From Candidatus Synechococcus calcipolaris G9 (lineage in GTDB: Bacteria > Cyanobacteriota > Cyanobacteriia > Thermosynechococcales > Thermosynechococcaceae): a stretch of 64,000 nucleotides of DNA. The translations under genes were made by a program, and so were the position numbers. Location: contig NZ_JAKKUT010000002.1 in the NCBI RefSeq assembly GCF_029582805.1, positions 1,549,747-1,613,746 on the forward strand. Reading direction: 5' to 3'. Positions 36,377 to 45,834 of the stretch are shown here, in pieces; within the stretch, counting starts at the first letter, position 1, and each line of letters starts with the position of its first letter. Under the pieces are notes generated by a model. That model saw only the letters and a list, made by a program, of their open reading frames with translations. It was not told where the DNA came from and ran no database searches.

Positions 36377-36702
36377 AATTACTGTTTGATGAAAACTTAT
36401 CGCCTAAATTGCCGAACCGTTTGAGCGATCTTTTTCCAAACTCGCTTCACGTTCGAGATGTGGGAATGGAAGCAACACCCGACCCAATAGTTTGGGATTA
36501 TGCAAAAGACAACGATTTGATGATTGTCTCTAAAGATGCTGATATGCACGATCTGAGCTTAGTATGGGGGAATCCACCAAAAGTCATTTGGCTTCGACTT
36601 GGAAACTGTTCGACATTGCAAGTTGAGAATTTGTTGCGTCAGGAGTTTTTTATTATTAAATTATTTTATGCAGATAAAAACTTATCACTGCTTGCTTTAT
36701 AG
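36373..36702 (+). CDS. DUF5615 PIN-like toxin
   Basis: 109 residues. 'LLFDENLSPKLPNRL' and 'DNDLMIVSKDADMHD' carry the acidic residues of the PIN-like DUF5615 toxin family (VapC45-type), typical partner of DUF433. 'KVIWLRLGNCST' is also conserved. Translationally coupled to its antitoxin. Confidence 0.9.
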   Translation: MKLLFDENLSPKLPNRLSDLFPNSLHVRDVGMEATPDPIVWDYAKDNDLMIVSKDADMHDLSLVWGNPPKVIWLRLGNCSTLQVENLLRQEFFIIKLFYADKNLSLLAL

Positions 36703-36762
36703 CTATCGTCACTTAGTTTAAGCCTGTTTAAGACGGGGTGCAGAGGTGGAACCCCTATAGGC

Positions 36763-36796
36763 AAAAAAAGAGGCCCCTAGAGGCCCCTTTTCTTTT
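36763..36796. terminator. Probable bidirectional terminator
   Basis: AAAAAAAGAGG followed by CCCCTAGAGG and CCCCTTTTCTTTT: an imperfect stem with A-rich and T-rich flanks on both sides. It would end both the DUF5615 gene (plus) and the first porin (minus, ending at 36823). Confidence 0.7.
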
Positions 36797-36822
36797 GTTG
36801 ATCTAAGATGACTCAGAACGTA

Positions 36823-38712
36823 TTAGAACGTAAAGGTCGTCCGCACAACCCCTAATACAAGGGGACTGTTACTGGTATTGCTGTTGGGATTAATGATTGT
36901 AATAATCCCTGGAGTTACAGCAATATTGGGGGTAAAGCGGAAGCGATAGAACCCTTCAATGTGGTAGCTATCAAAGGTACTGCGAGGGCCGCCATTCACT
37001 GGACTACTAATCATTTGCGGTGGTTGCCCAAAGATCAGACCTAAAACATCACCCCGATTCCACAGATCTGGTGCGGCGGCTGTCAACGCCCAGTTCATAA
37101 TTTGGGCATTCCGACCATTGAATGGGCCTTGCTGAGCCGTCACATTGGAATAGCCAGCCCAACCGGAAACCCCAAATTTGGGCATCACTCGGTAGGAAAA
37201 CTGGAAGCCAAAGCTATCCGCCGAATTATTGGCAACGCCATTGGTTCCGCCGGTGGGATTGTTGGACAAGCCCGCGTTAGAAGCAACAATAGGACCATAA
37301 CCACTATTGGGATAGGCCGCACCAGTCCAGCTACTGCCTGTTCCACCCGTCACATCGGTGCCAAAGGAACGAATATAGGTCAAACCAAAGGCAAGATTTC
37401 GCACCGGTCGCACATCCACCTGTGCCAGAGCAGCATAGGCTCCCCCAAATAAACCAGAGTTAAAGGCAGTAAATCCACCACCCGTATTCGTAACCGTATT
37501 TGGACTATTGGCTCCGGGAGCAAGATAACCCAAGTTAAAGTCTAAGCCCGTACCCCGATCTTTGTTGTCCAGTAAGGTATACCGGAATGTTACCCCAGCC
37601 CCAGCACCAGGATTACGAAAAATGGGGTTGTAGCGACCAAACCGAGAGAGGGCACCATTATCCCCGGAACTGAGGAGCGGGTTAAAGGTTTGCACGTTAT
37701 CAGTGAAGTCACCGCCCTGGGCATCAACAATTAAGCGACCCCGACCATCCTTAGTAATGGGAAAGCGATAGTAGAGCTTGTTCAGTACAAATCCATTGCC
37801 CGTATTAGCCTCATAGGCTAACCGACCCATATTAGTACCAGTAACGGCATTGTAGCCCTGGATATTACCGGACTGCAAGCGAATTCGCAGTTGATCCCGC
37901 CCGTAAAAGCTGGTATCGAGAATCAAACGTGTCCGATGAGAAAACACTGGATTGTTGTTGATGTTTGCATTCGATCCCCCTACGTTAACAGTGGGGTCAG
38001 CAATCCCGCTGCCAGGAAAAACACCCGATACATTAAAGATCACCGAACCGCTTAGTTTGGTAATGGTGGCAAACTGAGTCGCTTCTAGATTGCTTACCCG
38101 TCCCTCTAGGTTGGTGACCCGACCTTGCACTAAAGCCAATTCCACTGCAAACTCTTCCATCAGCTTCCGCAGGGCAGCCAAATCTTCTTTAGTGGCAAAG
38201 CGATCGCTGATCACGTCTAAGCAGGCATTCAGGGCGGCGGCTAATTCATAGCGAGTAGCAGCCCGATTCCCCCGGAAGGTGCCATCGGGATAACCGGCAA
38301 TACAACCATATTTTTCCACCAAGGAGGCTAGGGCTTGGTAGGCCCAGTCCGTGGGGCGCACATCGGAGAGTTGATTCACCGAGGTGACTTGGGGCATCTG
38401 CCGCCGCACCCCTAACCCTTGATCTTGCCGATGGGGCTGGGCTGGGGCCGGATTCACCACTGGGCCGCCTTCTAACTCGGCAACCGATGGGGTAGGTGCT
38501 TGATTATTACGACGATTCTGGGCAATAAACTCTGTCGATTGGGTTGGCAGTGTCAATAAGGATTCAGACCCAGGGGTGGGCTGCAACTCTGCCACATCAA
38601 TATTTAGTAATTCTTGAGAGGACTCAGCCGCGATGGCCGCTCCGTTCATGACTCCTAGGCCAGTCACCAGGACTGGAGAAGCCAAGAGTAACTTCCACAA
38701 AACACGAGACAT
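36823..38712 (-). CDS. SLH-OprB outer-membrane porin (copy 1)
   Basis: From ATG 38712: signal peptide 'MSRVLWKLLLASPVLVTG...AIAA', an SLH domain ('WAYQALASLVEKYGC', 'GYPDGTFRGNRAATRYE') that anchors to pectin-like wall polymer or peptidoglycan, a short coiled coil ('QGRVTNLEGRVSNLEATQF'), and an OprB-type beta barrel ending in Phe ('VVRTTFTF'). Such proteins dominate cyanobacterial outer membranes and can transport inorganic ions or iron. A tandem paralogue lies upstream. An earlier in-frame start at 38751 lacks a signal-peptide N-terminus. Confidence 0.92.
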   Translation of the reverse strand: MSRVLWKLLLASPVLVTGLGVMNGAAIAAESSQELLNIDVAELQPTPGSESLLTLPTQSTEFIAQNRRNNQAPTPSVAELEGGPVVNPAPAQPHRQDQGLGVRRQMPQVTSVNQLSDVRPTDWAYQALASLVEKYGCIAGYPDGTFRGNRAATRYELAAALNACLDVISDRFATKEDLAALRKLMEEFAVELALVQGRVTNLEGRVSNLEATQFATITKLSGSVIFNVSGVFPGSGIADPTVNVGGSNANINNNPVFSHRTRLILDTSFYGRDQLRIRLQSGNIQGYNAVTGTNMGRLAYEANTGNGFVLNKLYYRFPITKDGRGRLIVDAQGGDFTDNVQTFNPLLSSGDNGALSRFGRYNPIFRNPGAGAGVTFRYTLLDNKDRGTGLDFNLGYLAPGANSPNTVTNTGGGFTAFNSGLFGGAYAALAQVDVRPVRNLAFGLTYIRSFGTDVTGGTGSSWTGAAYPNSGYGPIVASNAGLSNNPTGGTNGVANNSADSFGFQFSYRVMPKFGVSGWAGYSNVTAQQGPFNGRNAQIMNWALTAAAPDLWNRGDVLGLIFGQPPQMISSPVNGGPRSTFDSYHIEGFYRFRFTPNIAVTPGIITIINPNSNTSNSPLVLGVVRTTFTF

Positions 38713-39080
38713 AAAATTAATTCTCCCTTCACTCCTCATCAACCGTGGCACTGGTTCCCACCTAAATAAATATTAGGCTTAAGAAATGTCCAGACCCATG
38801 AGCGATAGATCACTCTATAGAGATAAAGCACCCCAAAGGAACACCTTATGCAAAGAAGTGTCTAACTCCCTAGCAGCTTTAGTCCCTAAGACTATCTGCT
38901 AGAAATTTTTATAGCATAGCCAAAGATAGGCTGTCTATACCTGCTCGTAGCTAATGCTACCATCCGCCTCTGGAATCAAGGTTGTGGTTAGATTAAGGGA
39001 GAATTAAGATTTGAGGAGTCTGGATGGAGGCTAGAGGCCAGACTGGGTTTGGCCCCTAGGCTCTCCTTGGACTATATGGA
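38713..39080. other. Intergenic region between tandem porins
   Basis: 368 bp. It should hold the promoter of porin copy 1 and the end of copy 2's transcript. A GAGGCTAGAGGCC/GGCCCCTAG-type hairpin near 39027-39065 may act as a terminator for copy 2 but lacks a T-run. No clear Fur box. Confidence 0.4.
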
Positions 39081-41003
39081 CTAGAAGCTAAAGGTCGTGC
39101 GGACTACCCCCAGAATAATAGGACTGTTGCTGGCATTGCTGTTGGGATTAATAACCGTGATAATCCCTGGGGTGACAGCAATATTGGGGGTGAAACGGAA
39201 CCGATAGAACCCTTCAATATGGTAGGTATCAAAGGTACTGGGGGGGGCGCCATTCACCTGGCTACTAATCATTTGGGGGGGCTGACCAAAAACTAAGCCC
39301 AAAACATCCCCTTTATTCCATAGATCTGGGGCAGCAGCCGTTAGTGCCCAGTTCAATACCTCAGCACTCCGGCCGTTGGCTTGACCTTGAACTGCCCGTG
39401 CATTGGTATAGCCTGTCCAACCAGAGAGGGTAAGCTTGGGCATGACCCGGTAGGTAAACTGGAAGCCAAAGTTATCGGCGGCAATGTTATTCACCCCGCC
39501 ACCATTCCCTGTGGGGTTATTGGCTAAACCATTGCCAGTGATCGGCGTATTGGGTGCTGGATTCAGGACACCAATGGCTGGGTAGCCACTGTTGGGATAG
39601 GCCGCCGCCGCAAAACTACTGCCGGTTCCGCCGGTGGGGTCAACACCAAAGGAGCGAATATAGGTGAGACCAAAGGCGAAATTTTTAACTGGGCGAACAT
39701 CCACTTGGGCCAGGGCCGCGTAGGCTCCACCAAACAAGCCAGAGTTGAAAGCACCAAAGCCCCCCGCCGTAGGGCTAACGGTATTAGGGCTAGCTGGGTT
39801 GGGAGCCATATAGCTGACATTCAAATCAATACCCGTGCCAGCGTCTTTATTCTGTAGGGCAGTATAGCGCAAGCTCACCCCGGCTGCATTTCCTCCAGGC
39901 ATCCGGAAAATAGGGTTGTAGCGACCAAAGCGAGAGATGGCACCCGTATCCCCAGACTCAATTAAGGGATTATAGAGAAACACATTTTTATCAAGTGCCC
40001 CAGCATTAAAGTTAAAGGCAACCCGCAGGCGATCGCCAATGGGGAAGCGATACCAGAAGTCACCTAAAGCAAAGGCACCGCCGGTATTTGTGGCATTCCC
40101 CAAACGCACCATATTTGTGCCGGTCACTGCTTGATATGCGGGCATATTCGCAGCTTGGAGTCGAATCCGCATCGTGTCTTTGCCATAGAAGCTGGTTTCA
40201 ATGTTGAGGCGGGTGCGATAGCTGAAAACGGTGTTGTCGTTGATGGGGTAATTGAGGGTAGAAGCCAAGGAGCCGGGAACCGCTGGAGGGGCGATGCCAC
40301 CGGCTAAAATATCGGAAACATTAAAGATCGCTGTTCCCCGCAGACGGGTAATGGTGGCAAATTGAGTCGCCTCTAGGTTGCTCACCCGGCCTTCTAGGTT
40401 GGTGACCCGACCTTGCACTAATGCCAGTTCAGCGGCAAATTCTTCCATCAACTTCCGGAGGGCGGCCAAGTCTTCTTTGGTGGCAAAGCGATCGCTGATC
40501 ACGTCTAAACAGGCATTTAGGGCGGCGGCTAATTCATAGCGGGTAGCGGCCCGATTCCCCCGGAAGGTGCCATCGGGATAGCCGGCAATACAGCCATACT
40601 TTTCTACCAAGGAGGCTAGGGCTTGATAGGCCCAGTCCGTGGGTCGTACATCGGAGAGTTGATTCACCGAGGTGACTTGGGGCATCTGCCGCCGCACCCC
40701 TAAACCTTGATTTTGGCGATGGGGCTGGGCTGGGGCCGGATTCACCACTGGGCCGCCTTCCAGTTCGGCAACCGATGGGGTGGGGGTGGCTCGATTGGTC
40801 TGGCGTTGGGCTAACCGCAGGGATGATGGCTCCAGCAGGGATAGCTGCTCTTGACTATCAATAGATCCTTGAAGTTCAGTTTCAGTAATCCAAAAAGAAT
40901 TTTGAGAATGATCTACAGCCCGAGCTGGCTGAGTTATCAGGCTATTTAGCACAAAAAATAAAGGTGAGGCCAATAGCAGCTTGCCAAAAAACCGCGATGT
41001 CAT
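39081..41003 (-). CDS. SLH-OprB outer-membrane porin (copy 2)
   Basis: 640 residues, tandem paralogue of the porin above. Signal peptide 'MTSRFFGKLLLASPLFF', an SLH domain with the same 'GYPDGTFRGNRAATRYE', coiled coil, then a barrel ending 'VVRTTFSF'. From 'TPSVAEL' to 'ATQFATIT' (~155 residues) it differs from copy 1 by about two residues, whereas the signal peptides and barrel loops differ much more. The shared part looks kept alike by gene conversion or selection. Ribosome site AAGGAG upstream. Confidence 0.92.
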   Translation of the reverse strand: MTSRFFGKLLLASPLFFVLNSLITQPARAVDHSQNSFWITETELQGSIDSQEQLSLLEPSSLRLAQRQTNRATPTPSVAELEGGPVVNPAPAQPHRQNQGLGVRRQMPQVTSVNQLSDVRPTDWAYQALASLVEKYGCIAGYPDGTFRGNRAATRYELAAALNACLDVISDRFATKEDLAALRKLMEEFAAELALVQGRVTNLEGRVSNLEATQFATITRLRGTAIFNVSDILAGGIAPPAVPGSLASTLNYPINDNTVFSYRTRLNIETSFYGKDTMRIRLQAANMPAYQAVTGTNMVRLGNATNTGGAFALGDFWYRFPIGDRLRVAFNFNAGALDKNVFLYNPLIESGDTGAISRFGRYNPIFRMPGGNAAGVSLRYTALQNKDAGTGIDLNVSYMAPNPASPNTVSPTAGGFGAFNSGLFGGAYAALAQVDVRPVKNFAFGLTYIRSFGVDPTGGTGSSFAAAAYPNSGYPAIGVLNPAPNTPITGNGLANNPTGNGGGVNNIAADNFGFQFTYRVMPKLTLSGWTGYTNARAVQGQANGRSAEVLNWALTAAAPDLWNKGDVLGLVFGQPPQMISSQVNGAPPSTFDTYHIEGFYRFRFTPNIAVTPGIITVINPNSNASNSPIILGVVRTTFSF

Positions 41004-41342
41004 GTCTGTCTCCTTTCACTCCTCTTAAATCAAAAAGGTTTACACTCCTTTTGGAAGGCATTAAAAACGCCGACTCCACCAGGGAAAACCTTCTTTTTTG
41101 GGCGATCGCAACCCCTATCCTAATGCAGGATCATTTGATGACTTGCAATGAATAAAGATTGTTTTTCTAGCTCATCCCATTGCCCAAATATCAAACCCAC
41201 TGAGGTACATAGAGAACCCCAGGGATAAGTTTTAGTGCAATATAAATGTGATAGTGCCTATACAAGAATTGATCAGTTGATTCTTAATGTCAATAGTATA
41301 AATATATTTTTCTCGAATTATTTTATTGCTCCAGAGGGGGAG
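41004..41342. other. Intergenic region, no gene seen
   Basis: 339 bp, A/T-rich toward 41200-41320. Promoter of porin copy 2 must lie here. A small GCTCC/GGAGC hairpin at 41328-41343 touches the hemW stop and may help end hemW transcription. Confidence 0.4.
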
Positions 41343-42524
41343 CTAGGCCTGGGAATTCCACAGGCTCAAAATGATCGAGTTGGAGACCAAAAACCCCTCG
41401 GTCACCCTTAGGGCAAGGCGATCGCCCTCGAAGTAAAGATGTCCGGCGGTGATATGGGGTTGGGCTGCTTTAATTAATTGGTTGATCCAAGGGGCAGGAA
41501 ACTCTTGCCTAAGGGCATCTAGGGATAGGCCTTCGGCGAGGCGGAGTCCCAGCATCAGGGTTTCTAGCCAGCGATCGCTCTGGGAATCAACAGGGCATTC
41601 CTCCAAGTTCTGCGGGAGGTGGTCTACCCATGCGTAGTAGGCCTGTCGAGTGCGGGGACGGCTGAGGCGACGCTGGCCCAGATAGCTTGTAGCTCCCATA
41701 CCAAAACCGTAGTAGGGTTGATTGCGCCAATACACCTGATTGTGGCGACAGTGGTAGCCGGGCTGACCATAGTTAGAAATTTCGTAATGGTCAAAACCCG
41801 CCGAGGTAAGGGTGTCATGGGCCATTTGATACATGGCACTGGCCAGATCATGGCTGGGTAAGGGGGGCACATCTGGTTGATAGCGTTTGCCAAAGACCGT
41901 GACCGGCTCCACCACTAAATCGTAGGCAGAAATATGACGGGGTTCCAGGGCGATCGCCTGGTTGAGGGACTCTTGCCAATGGTCTAGGGTTTGGCCCGGT
42001 AAGCCAGAAATTAGATCTAGGCTCCAGTTCTCAAAACCCGCTTCATGAATATCCGCCGCCGCTTTATCAATATCCGATCGTTGGTGCGATCGCCCACAAA
42101 CCTGGAGCAACGGATCCTGAAAGGCCTGTACCCCCAAACTGAGTCGATTCACACCGGCCTGGGCGTAGCCCCTTAATTGCGATCGCGAAAAGGTGCCCGG
42201 ATCCACCTCTAGGGAAATTTCCGCCTGGGGGTCAATGCCCATACACTTTTGAAGTAAATCTAAAATTGCCGCCACCTGTGCTGGGGAAAGAAGGGATGGG
42301 GTGCCGCCGCCAAAAAAGATCGTGGTTAGGGGACTGGCTTGGCAGGGGCTACGGCAAATTTCCTGGTGTAAATACCCTAGGTATTCCCTAATCATGGCGG
42401 ACTCCTCTCCACGGACGCGATCGCCCAGGACGGAGATCGGAAAATCACAGTAGAAACAACGTCGCCGACAAAAGGGAATATGGATATAGGCGGATGTGGC
42501 GATGGGATTCCCCTGGGTAGGCAT
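41343..42524 (-). CDS. hemW: Radical SAM haem chaperone-like protein HemW
   Basis: 393 residues. Radical SAM cluster motif 'CRRRCFYCDF' near the N-terminus, 'FFGGGTPSLL', 'SLEVDPGTF', 'GVQAFQDPLLQVCGR' and the C-terminal 'HNQVYWRNQPYYGFGMGA' region are typical of HemW (once called oxygen-independent coproporphyrinogen oxidase-like). HemW inserts haem into respiratory proteins; the catalytic oxidase HemN differs in its cluster (CxxxCxxCxC), and here the residue after the third Cys is Asp, fitting HemW. Confidence 0.9.
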   Translation of the reverse strand: MPTQGNPIATSAYIHIPFCRRRCFYCDFPISVLGDRVRGEESAMIREYLGYLHQEICRSPCQASPLTTIFFGGGTPSLLSPAQVAAILDLLQKCMGIDPQAEISLEVDPGTFSRSQLRGYAQAGVNRLSLGVQAFQDPLLQVCGRSHQRSDIDKAAADIHEAGFENWSLDLISGLPGQTLDHWQESLNQAIALEPRHISAYDLVVEPVTVFGKRYQPDVPPLPSHDLASAMYQMAHDTLTSAGFDHYEISNYGQPGYHCRHNQVYWRNQPYYGFGMGATSYLGQRRLSRPRTRQAYYAWVDHLPQNLEECPVDSQSDRWLETLMLGLRLAEGLSLDALRQEFPAPWINQLIKAAQPHITAGHLYFEGDRLALRVTEGFLVSNSIILSLWNSQA

Positions 42525-42700
42525 ACATAATCTCTGGAATTAATCTCTACAATGATTAAACCTTAGCTAGATCCACCCCAAAAGGGCGATCGCTAGCAAC
42601 GGTCAAGTCTGCAAAGGTGCTGCAAAGATAAAGACTAAGGGAAAAATGTCAAAATAGGCGTAGAACCTTATAGAAACTTAGAAAAAGGACATTCCTGCCC

Positions 42701-43951
42701 GTGACTGTTGCCCCAACCCCTTCGTCCTCCGACCAACTCTCTGCCCATCAGCGACCGGATCCCTTGGGGCGTTTTGGCCAATTTGGCGGTAAGTACGTCC
42801 CCGAAACCCTCATGCCTGCCCTGAGTGAGTTAGAAGCTGCCTTTCACCAATACCAACACCAAGACGAATTTCAAACAGAACTTCAGCAGCTCCTTCATGA
42901 CTACGTGGGCCGGCCCAGTCCCCTCTATTTTGCAGAGCGATTAACGGCACACTATCGCAAAGCCGATGGTAGTGGCCCCCAGATTTACCTTAAACGGGAA
43001 GACCTCAATCACACCGGGGCTCACAAGATTAACAATGCCCTCGGTCAAGTTCTCCTGGCCAAACGCATGGGCAAACAACGGATCATTGCCGAAACCGGGG
43101 CTGGTCAACATGGGGTAGCAACGGCCACGGTCTGCGCTCGATTTGGCCTTAAATGTGTCATCTACATGGGCATTCATGACATGGAGCGGCAACGGTTGAA
43201 TGTCTTTCGTATGCGCCTATTGGGAGCGGAAGTTTCCGCCGTTACAGCTGGAACTGGAACCCTGAAAGATGCCACCTCAGAAGCCATTCGGGATTGGGTC
43301 ACAAACGTGGAAACCACCCACTACATTTTAGGGTCAGTGGCGGGCCCCCATCCATACCCGATGATTGTGCGGGAATTCCATGCGGTTATTGGTGAAGAAA
43401 CTCGGCAGCAATGCCAGAGCAAATGGGGTGGTTTGCCAGATATTCTCCTTGCCTGTGTCGGAGGTGGCTCCAATGCCATGGGCCTCTTCCATGAATTTGT
43501 TCAAGAACCTAGCGTGCGCCTGATTGGAGTTGAAGCCGCCGGTGAAGGAATCCATACCCCTCGCCATGCTGCCACCCTCACCCACGGGGAAGTGGGGGTA
43601 TTACACGGTGCCATGAGCTACCTACTCCAGGATGCTGAAGGACAGGTACTAGAAGCCCATTCCATTAGTGCCGGGTTAGATTATCCAGGGGTGGGGCCCG
43701 AGCATAGTTTTCTCAAGGATTTGGGCCGGGCGGAGTACTACAGTGTGACCGACAGCGAGGCGATCGCCGCCTGTCAACGCCTAGCGGAACTAGAGGGCAT
43801 TTTACCGGCCCTAGAAACCTCCCATGCCCTGGCCTACCTGGACACCCTCTGCCCTCAACTGGAAGGGAGTCCGCGCATTGTCATTAACTGCTCAGGCCGG
43901 GGTGATAAGGATGTGGAAACCATTGCCAAGTACCTAGAAAAGCAAAATTGA
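42701..43951 (+). CDS. trpB: Tryptophan synthase beta subunit
   Basis: PLP enzyme joining indole and serine to give tryptophan. 416 residues starting at GTG 42701. '[16 protein letters not shown]' opens the fold, the PLP lysine lies in '[14 protein letters not shown]', the glycine-rich phosphate site is '[12 protein letters not shown]', and '[15 protein letters not shown]' closes. trpA is not adjacent. Convergent with the Spy-like gene, only 9 bp apart. Confidence 0.97.
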   Translation: MTVAPTPSSSDQLSAHQRPDPLGRFGQFGGKYVPETLMPALSELEAAFHQYQHQDEFQTELQQLLHDYVGRPSPLYFAERLTAHYRKADGSGPQIYLKREDLNHTGAHKINNALGQVLLAKRMGKQRIIAETGAGQHGVATATVCARFGLKCVIYMGIHDMERQRLNVFRMRLLGAEVSAVTAGTGTLKDATSEAIRDWVTNVETTHYILGSVAGPHPYPMIVREFHAVIGEETRQQCQSKWGGLPDILLACVGGGSNAMGLFHEFVQEPSVRLIGVEAAGEGIHTPRHAATLTHGEVGVLHGAMSYLLQDAEGQVLEAHSISAGLDYPGVGPEHSFLKDLGRAEYYSVTDSEAIAACQRLAELEGILPALETSHALAYLDTLCPQLEGSPRIVINCSGRGDKDVETIAKYLEKQN

Positions 43952-43960
43952 GGGTGATCT

Positions 43961-44440
43961 CTAGTTACTCCGAGGCTGCCGCGAGGCCCCAGGGGCATTT
44001 TGGCGTTGCTGCCGCCGTTGCTGCATTTGGGTGGTCAACTGCTGGCGTTGTTCTGGGGTGAGAATGGATCGCACCGCCATCATGCTCTCAAAACGCAAAT
44101 TGGCCATCCGGTTTTGTAATTCTTGAACCTCCCGAAACTTTGCCTGGATTTGGCTTTCGCTGGCACCGCTGTTCATGAGTTCCTTCATTTGATTACGGGC
44201 GGTTTGCAGTTGGTTGTGGGTTTGCTCCATTTGACCTTGGTACTGTTGTCGTACCGCTTGCATTTGCTGGGTTTGCTCAGGTGTGAGATTCAAATTGCTC
44301 AGGCCCTCACCCGGCTGGCGATCGCCCCAGCGGCCACGACTAGGCTGACCCTCGGACTGGGCAAAGCTAGGGGTGGCAACCATAACTGTGGGGGCCAGGG
44401 TTCCTAAAATAGCCACTAAAGCTAAGGATTGCTTAATCAT
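43961..44440 (-). CDS. Spy/CpxP-like periplasmic protein
   Basis: 159 residues: signal peptide ending 'TPSFAQ', two LTxxQ-type motifs ('LTPEQTQQM', 'LTPEQRQQL') and a helical middle with many Gln/Met/Arg, the pattern of Spy/CpxP chaperones. Spy protects periplasmic proteins and CpxP feeds back on envelope stress signalling in proteobacteria. It follows the ECF sigma/anti-sigma pair on the same strand after 205 bp, so regulation by that sigma factor is likely. AGGAG ribosome site present. Confidence 0.85.
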   Translation of the reverse strand: MIKQSLALVAILGTLAPTVMVATPSFAQSEGQPSRGRWGDRQPGEGLSNLNLTPEQTQQMQAVRQQYQGQMEQTHNQLQTARNQMKELMNSGASESQIQAKFREVQELQNRMANLRFESMMAVRSILTPEQRQQLTTQMQQRRQQRQNAPGASRQPRSN

Positions 44441-44645
44441 TAGAAAGTCTCCTAATAAAATTTACGTTCAAACACATCGGTGCAAAATCAGCACAAATCA
44501 ATCAAATAGCGGACAAGTTAGCGAGTGAATAGTGAGGTTAACCCATTAGCCAAAACAAATTTAGTCAAATCAAACTGCGCCAACATCGCACGTAGGCTCG
44601 TCAATCAAGGGTGTGAGGGCAATCTAAATCGGAGTCTTAGAAGTC

Positions 44646-45023
44646 TTAGTCGTAGTAACCAACGTCTTGGTACCCTAGGCTAGTTTCTTCAAGAAACCCC
44701 TGGAACTCAGGCTCTTGGAACATTTCATCCCAATTAGACACAATGAATTGCTCTAATTGTTCCATTTCTTCTTGGGCTAACTGTGCGTCCCGTGGAGAGA
44801 ACCACCCTAGGGAAAGGGCCCCTGCCATACCCGCTAGGCCAATGAATCCTACAATCACGGCTGTAGTAGGATTACGATAACGGCGATGGGGATGGGCAGC
44901 CACAGCCTCCATAACCCGTCCCTCAAGGTCTGGGTGCGGCGGGGGCGGGGAACCCGAATGTTGACGCAAGAAGGCTTGCAATCCGGCGGTATCTGCTTCT
45001 CTATAGCTAGGGCGATCGCTCAT
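44646..45023 (-). CDS. Putative anti-sigma factor
   Basis: 125 residues: cytoplasmic N-terminus (~50 residues), one membrane helix ('TTAVIVGFIGLAGMAGAL'), and an acidic extracytoplasmic tail. The start overlaps the sigma gene stop by ATGA, the hallmark of sigma/anti-sigma pairs. The HxxxCxxC zinc motif of many anti-sigma factors is absent, so assignment rests on position and topology. Confidence 0.65.
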   Translation of the reverse strand: MSDRPSYREADTAGLQAFLRQHSGSPPPPHPDLEGRVMEAVAAHPHRRYRNPTTAVIVGFIGLAGMAGALSLGWFSPRDAQLAQEEMEQLEQFIVSNWDEMFQEPEFQGFLEETSLGYQDVGYYD

Positions 45024-45709
45024 AGGGTGACTCCCGCGGCTTCAAAAAACGTGCGTAGATAACCCCGGGCCCGGAATAGGCGCGACTTAACCGTACCCAC
45101 CGGAATACGGAGAATCTCGGCAATATCCTTTTGGGCAAGACCTTGGAGATCGTGCATCACTAGAACACTGCGATGATCCAAATGCAACTCGGCTAACCCT
45201 CGCTGCACCAGATCCTGGTAGTGCAATTGCTTCAAGTCCGGGCCAGGAGCTAAGGTCTCACTTTCGTAAGCCATTTTTTCCTGCCGCGATCGCTGGCTTG
45301 CCTGTTGACGGCGGTAATCACAGGCCACATTCCAGGTAATGCGGTAAAGCCAGGTGGAAAACTTGGCCTCATGCTTGAGCTTGGGCAGACCCTTCCAGGC
45401 CCGCACAAAGACATCCTGTACCAAGTCATCCAACGCCACCGCGCCACAGAGTTGAAACAGCAGCGATCGCACCCGTTGGTGATGCCGCTGGTACAACTGC
45501 CGAAAACCTTGGGGATGACCTGCCAAACACTGTTGAATGGCTGGCCAATCTGGATCAGTCACCGTCTTGACATTAGCCACCGTCTTATTAGAAGGAACCG
45601 CCATTGGTGACATTAGGGTTAAGGGTAGAGACAGGCCCATAAAGGGTATCGTTCCAATCACATTCTGAGTCTTCAGACGAGCCACACCCCCATTGGGTTC
45701 AATGCCCAT
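45020..45709 (-). CDS. ECF-type RNA polymerase sigma factor
   Basis: Sigma region 2 ('DDLVQDVFVRAWKGLPKL', 'FSTWLYRITWNVACDYRR') and region 4 ('LAQKDIAEILRIPVGTVKSR') with no region 3, as in ECF sigma factors (cyanobacterial group 3). The annotated start at ATG 45709 leaves ~55 residues before region 2 and lies within a 16-bp tandem duplication; internal ATGs at 45640 and 45613 are alternatives. Divergent from ilvB. Confidence 0.9.
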   Translation of the reverse strand: MGIEPNGGVARLKTQNVIGTIPFMGLSLPLTLMSPMAVPSNKTVANVKTVTDPDWPAIQQCLAGHPQGFRQLYQRHHQRVRSLLFQLCGAVALDDLVQDVFVRAWKGLPKLKHEAKFSTWLYRITWNVACDYRRQQASQRSRQEKMAYESETLAPGPDLKQLHYQDLVQRGLAELHLDHRSVLVMHDLQGLAQKDIAEILRIPVGTVKSRLFRARGYLRTFFEAAGVTL

Positions 45710-45834
45710 TGGGTTCAACGCCGGTCAACTTAATAATCTGTTACACAATCCGGTTGCCCTAACATAAATCTCGACAGATATGGTATGGAAAATTACAATT
45801 TAGAAACACTATCTATGACCCAAGAGGTTGATCC

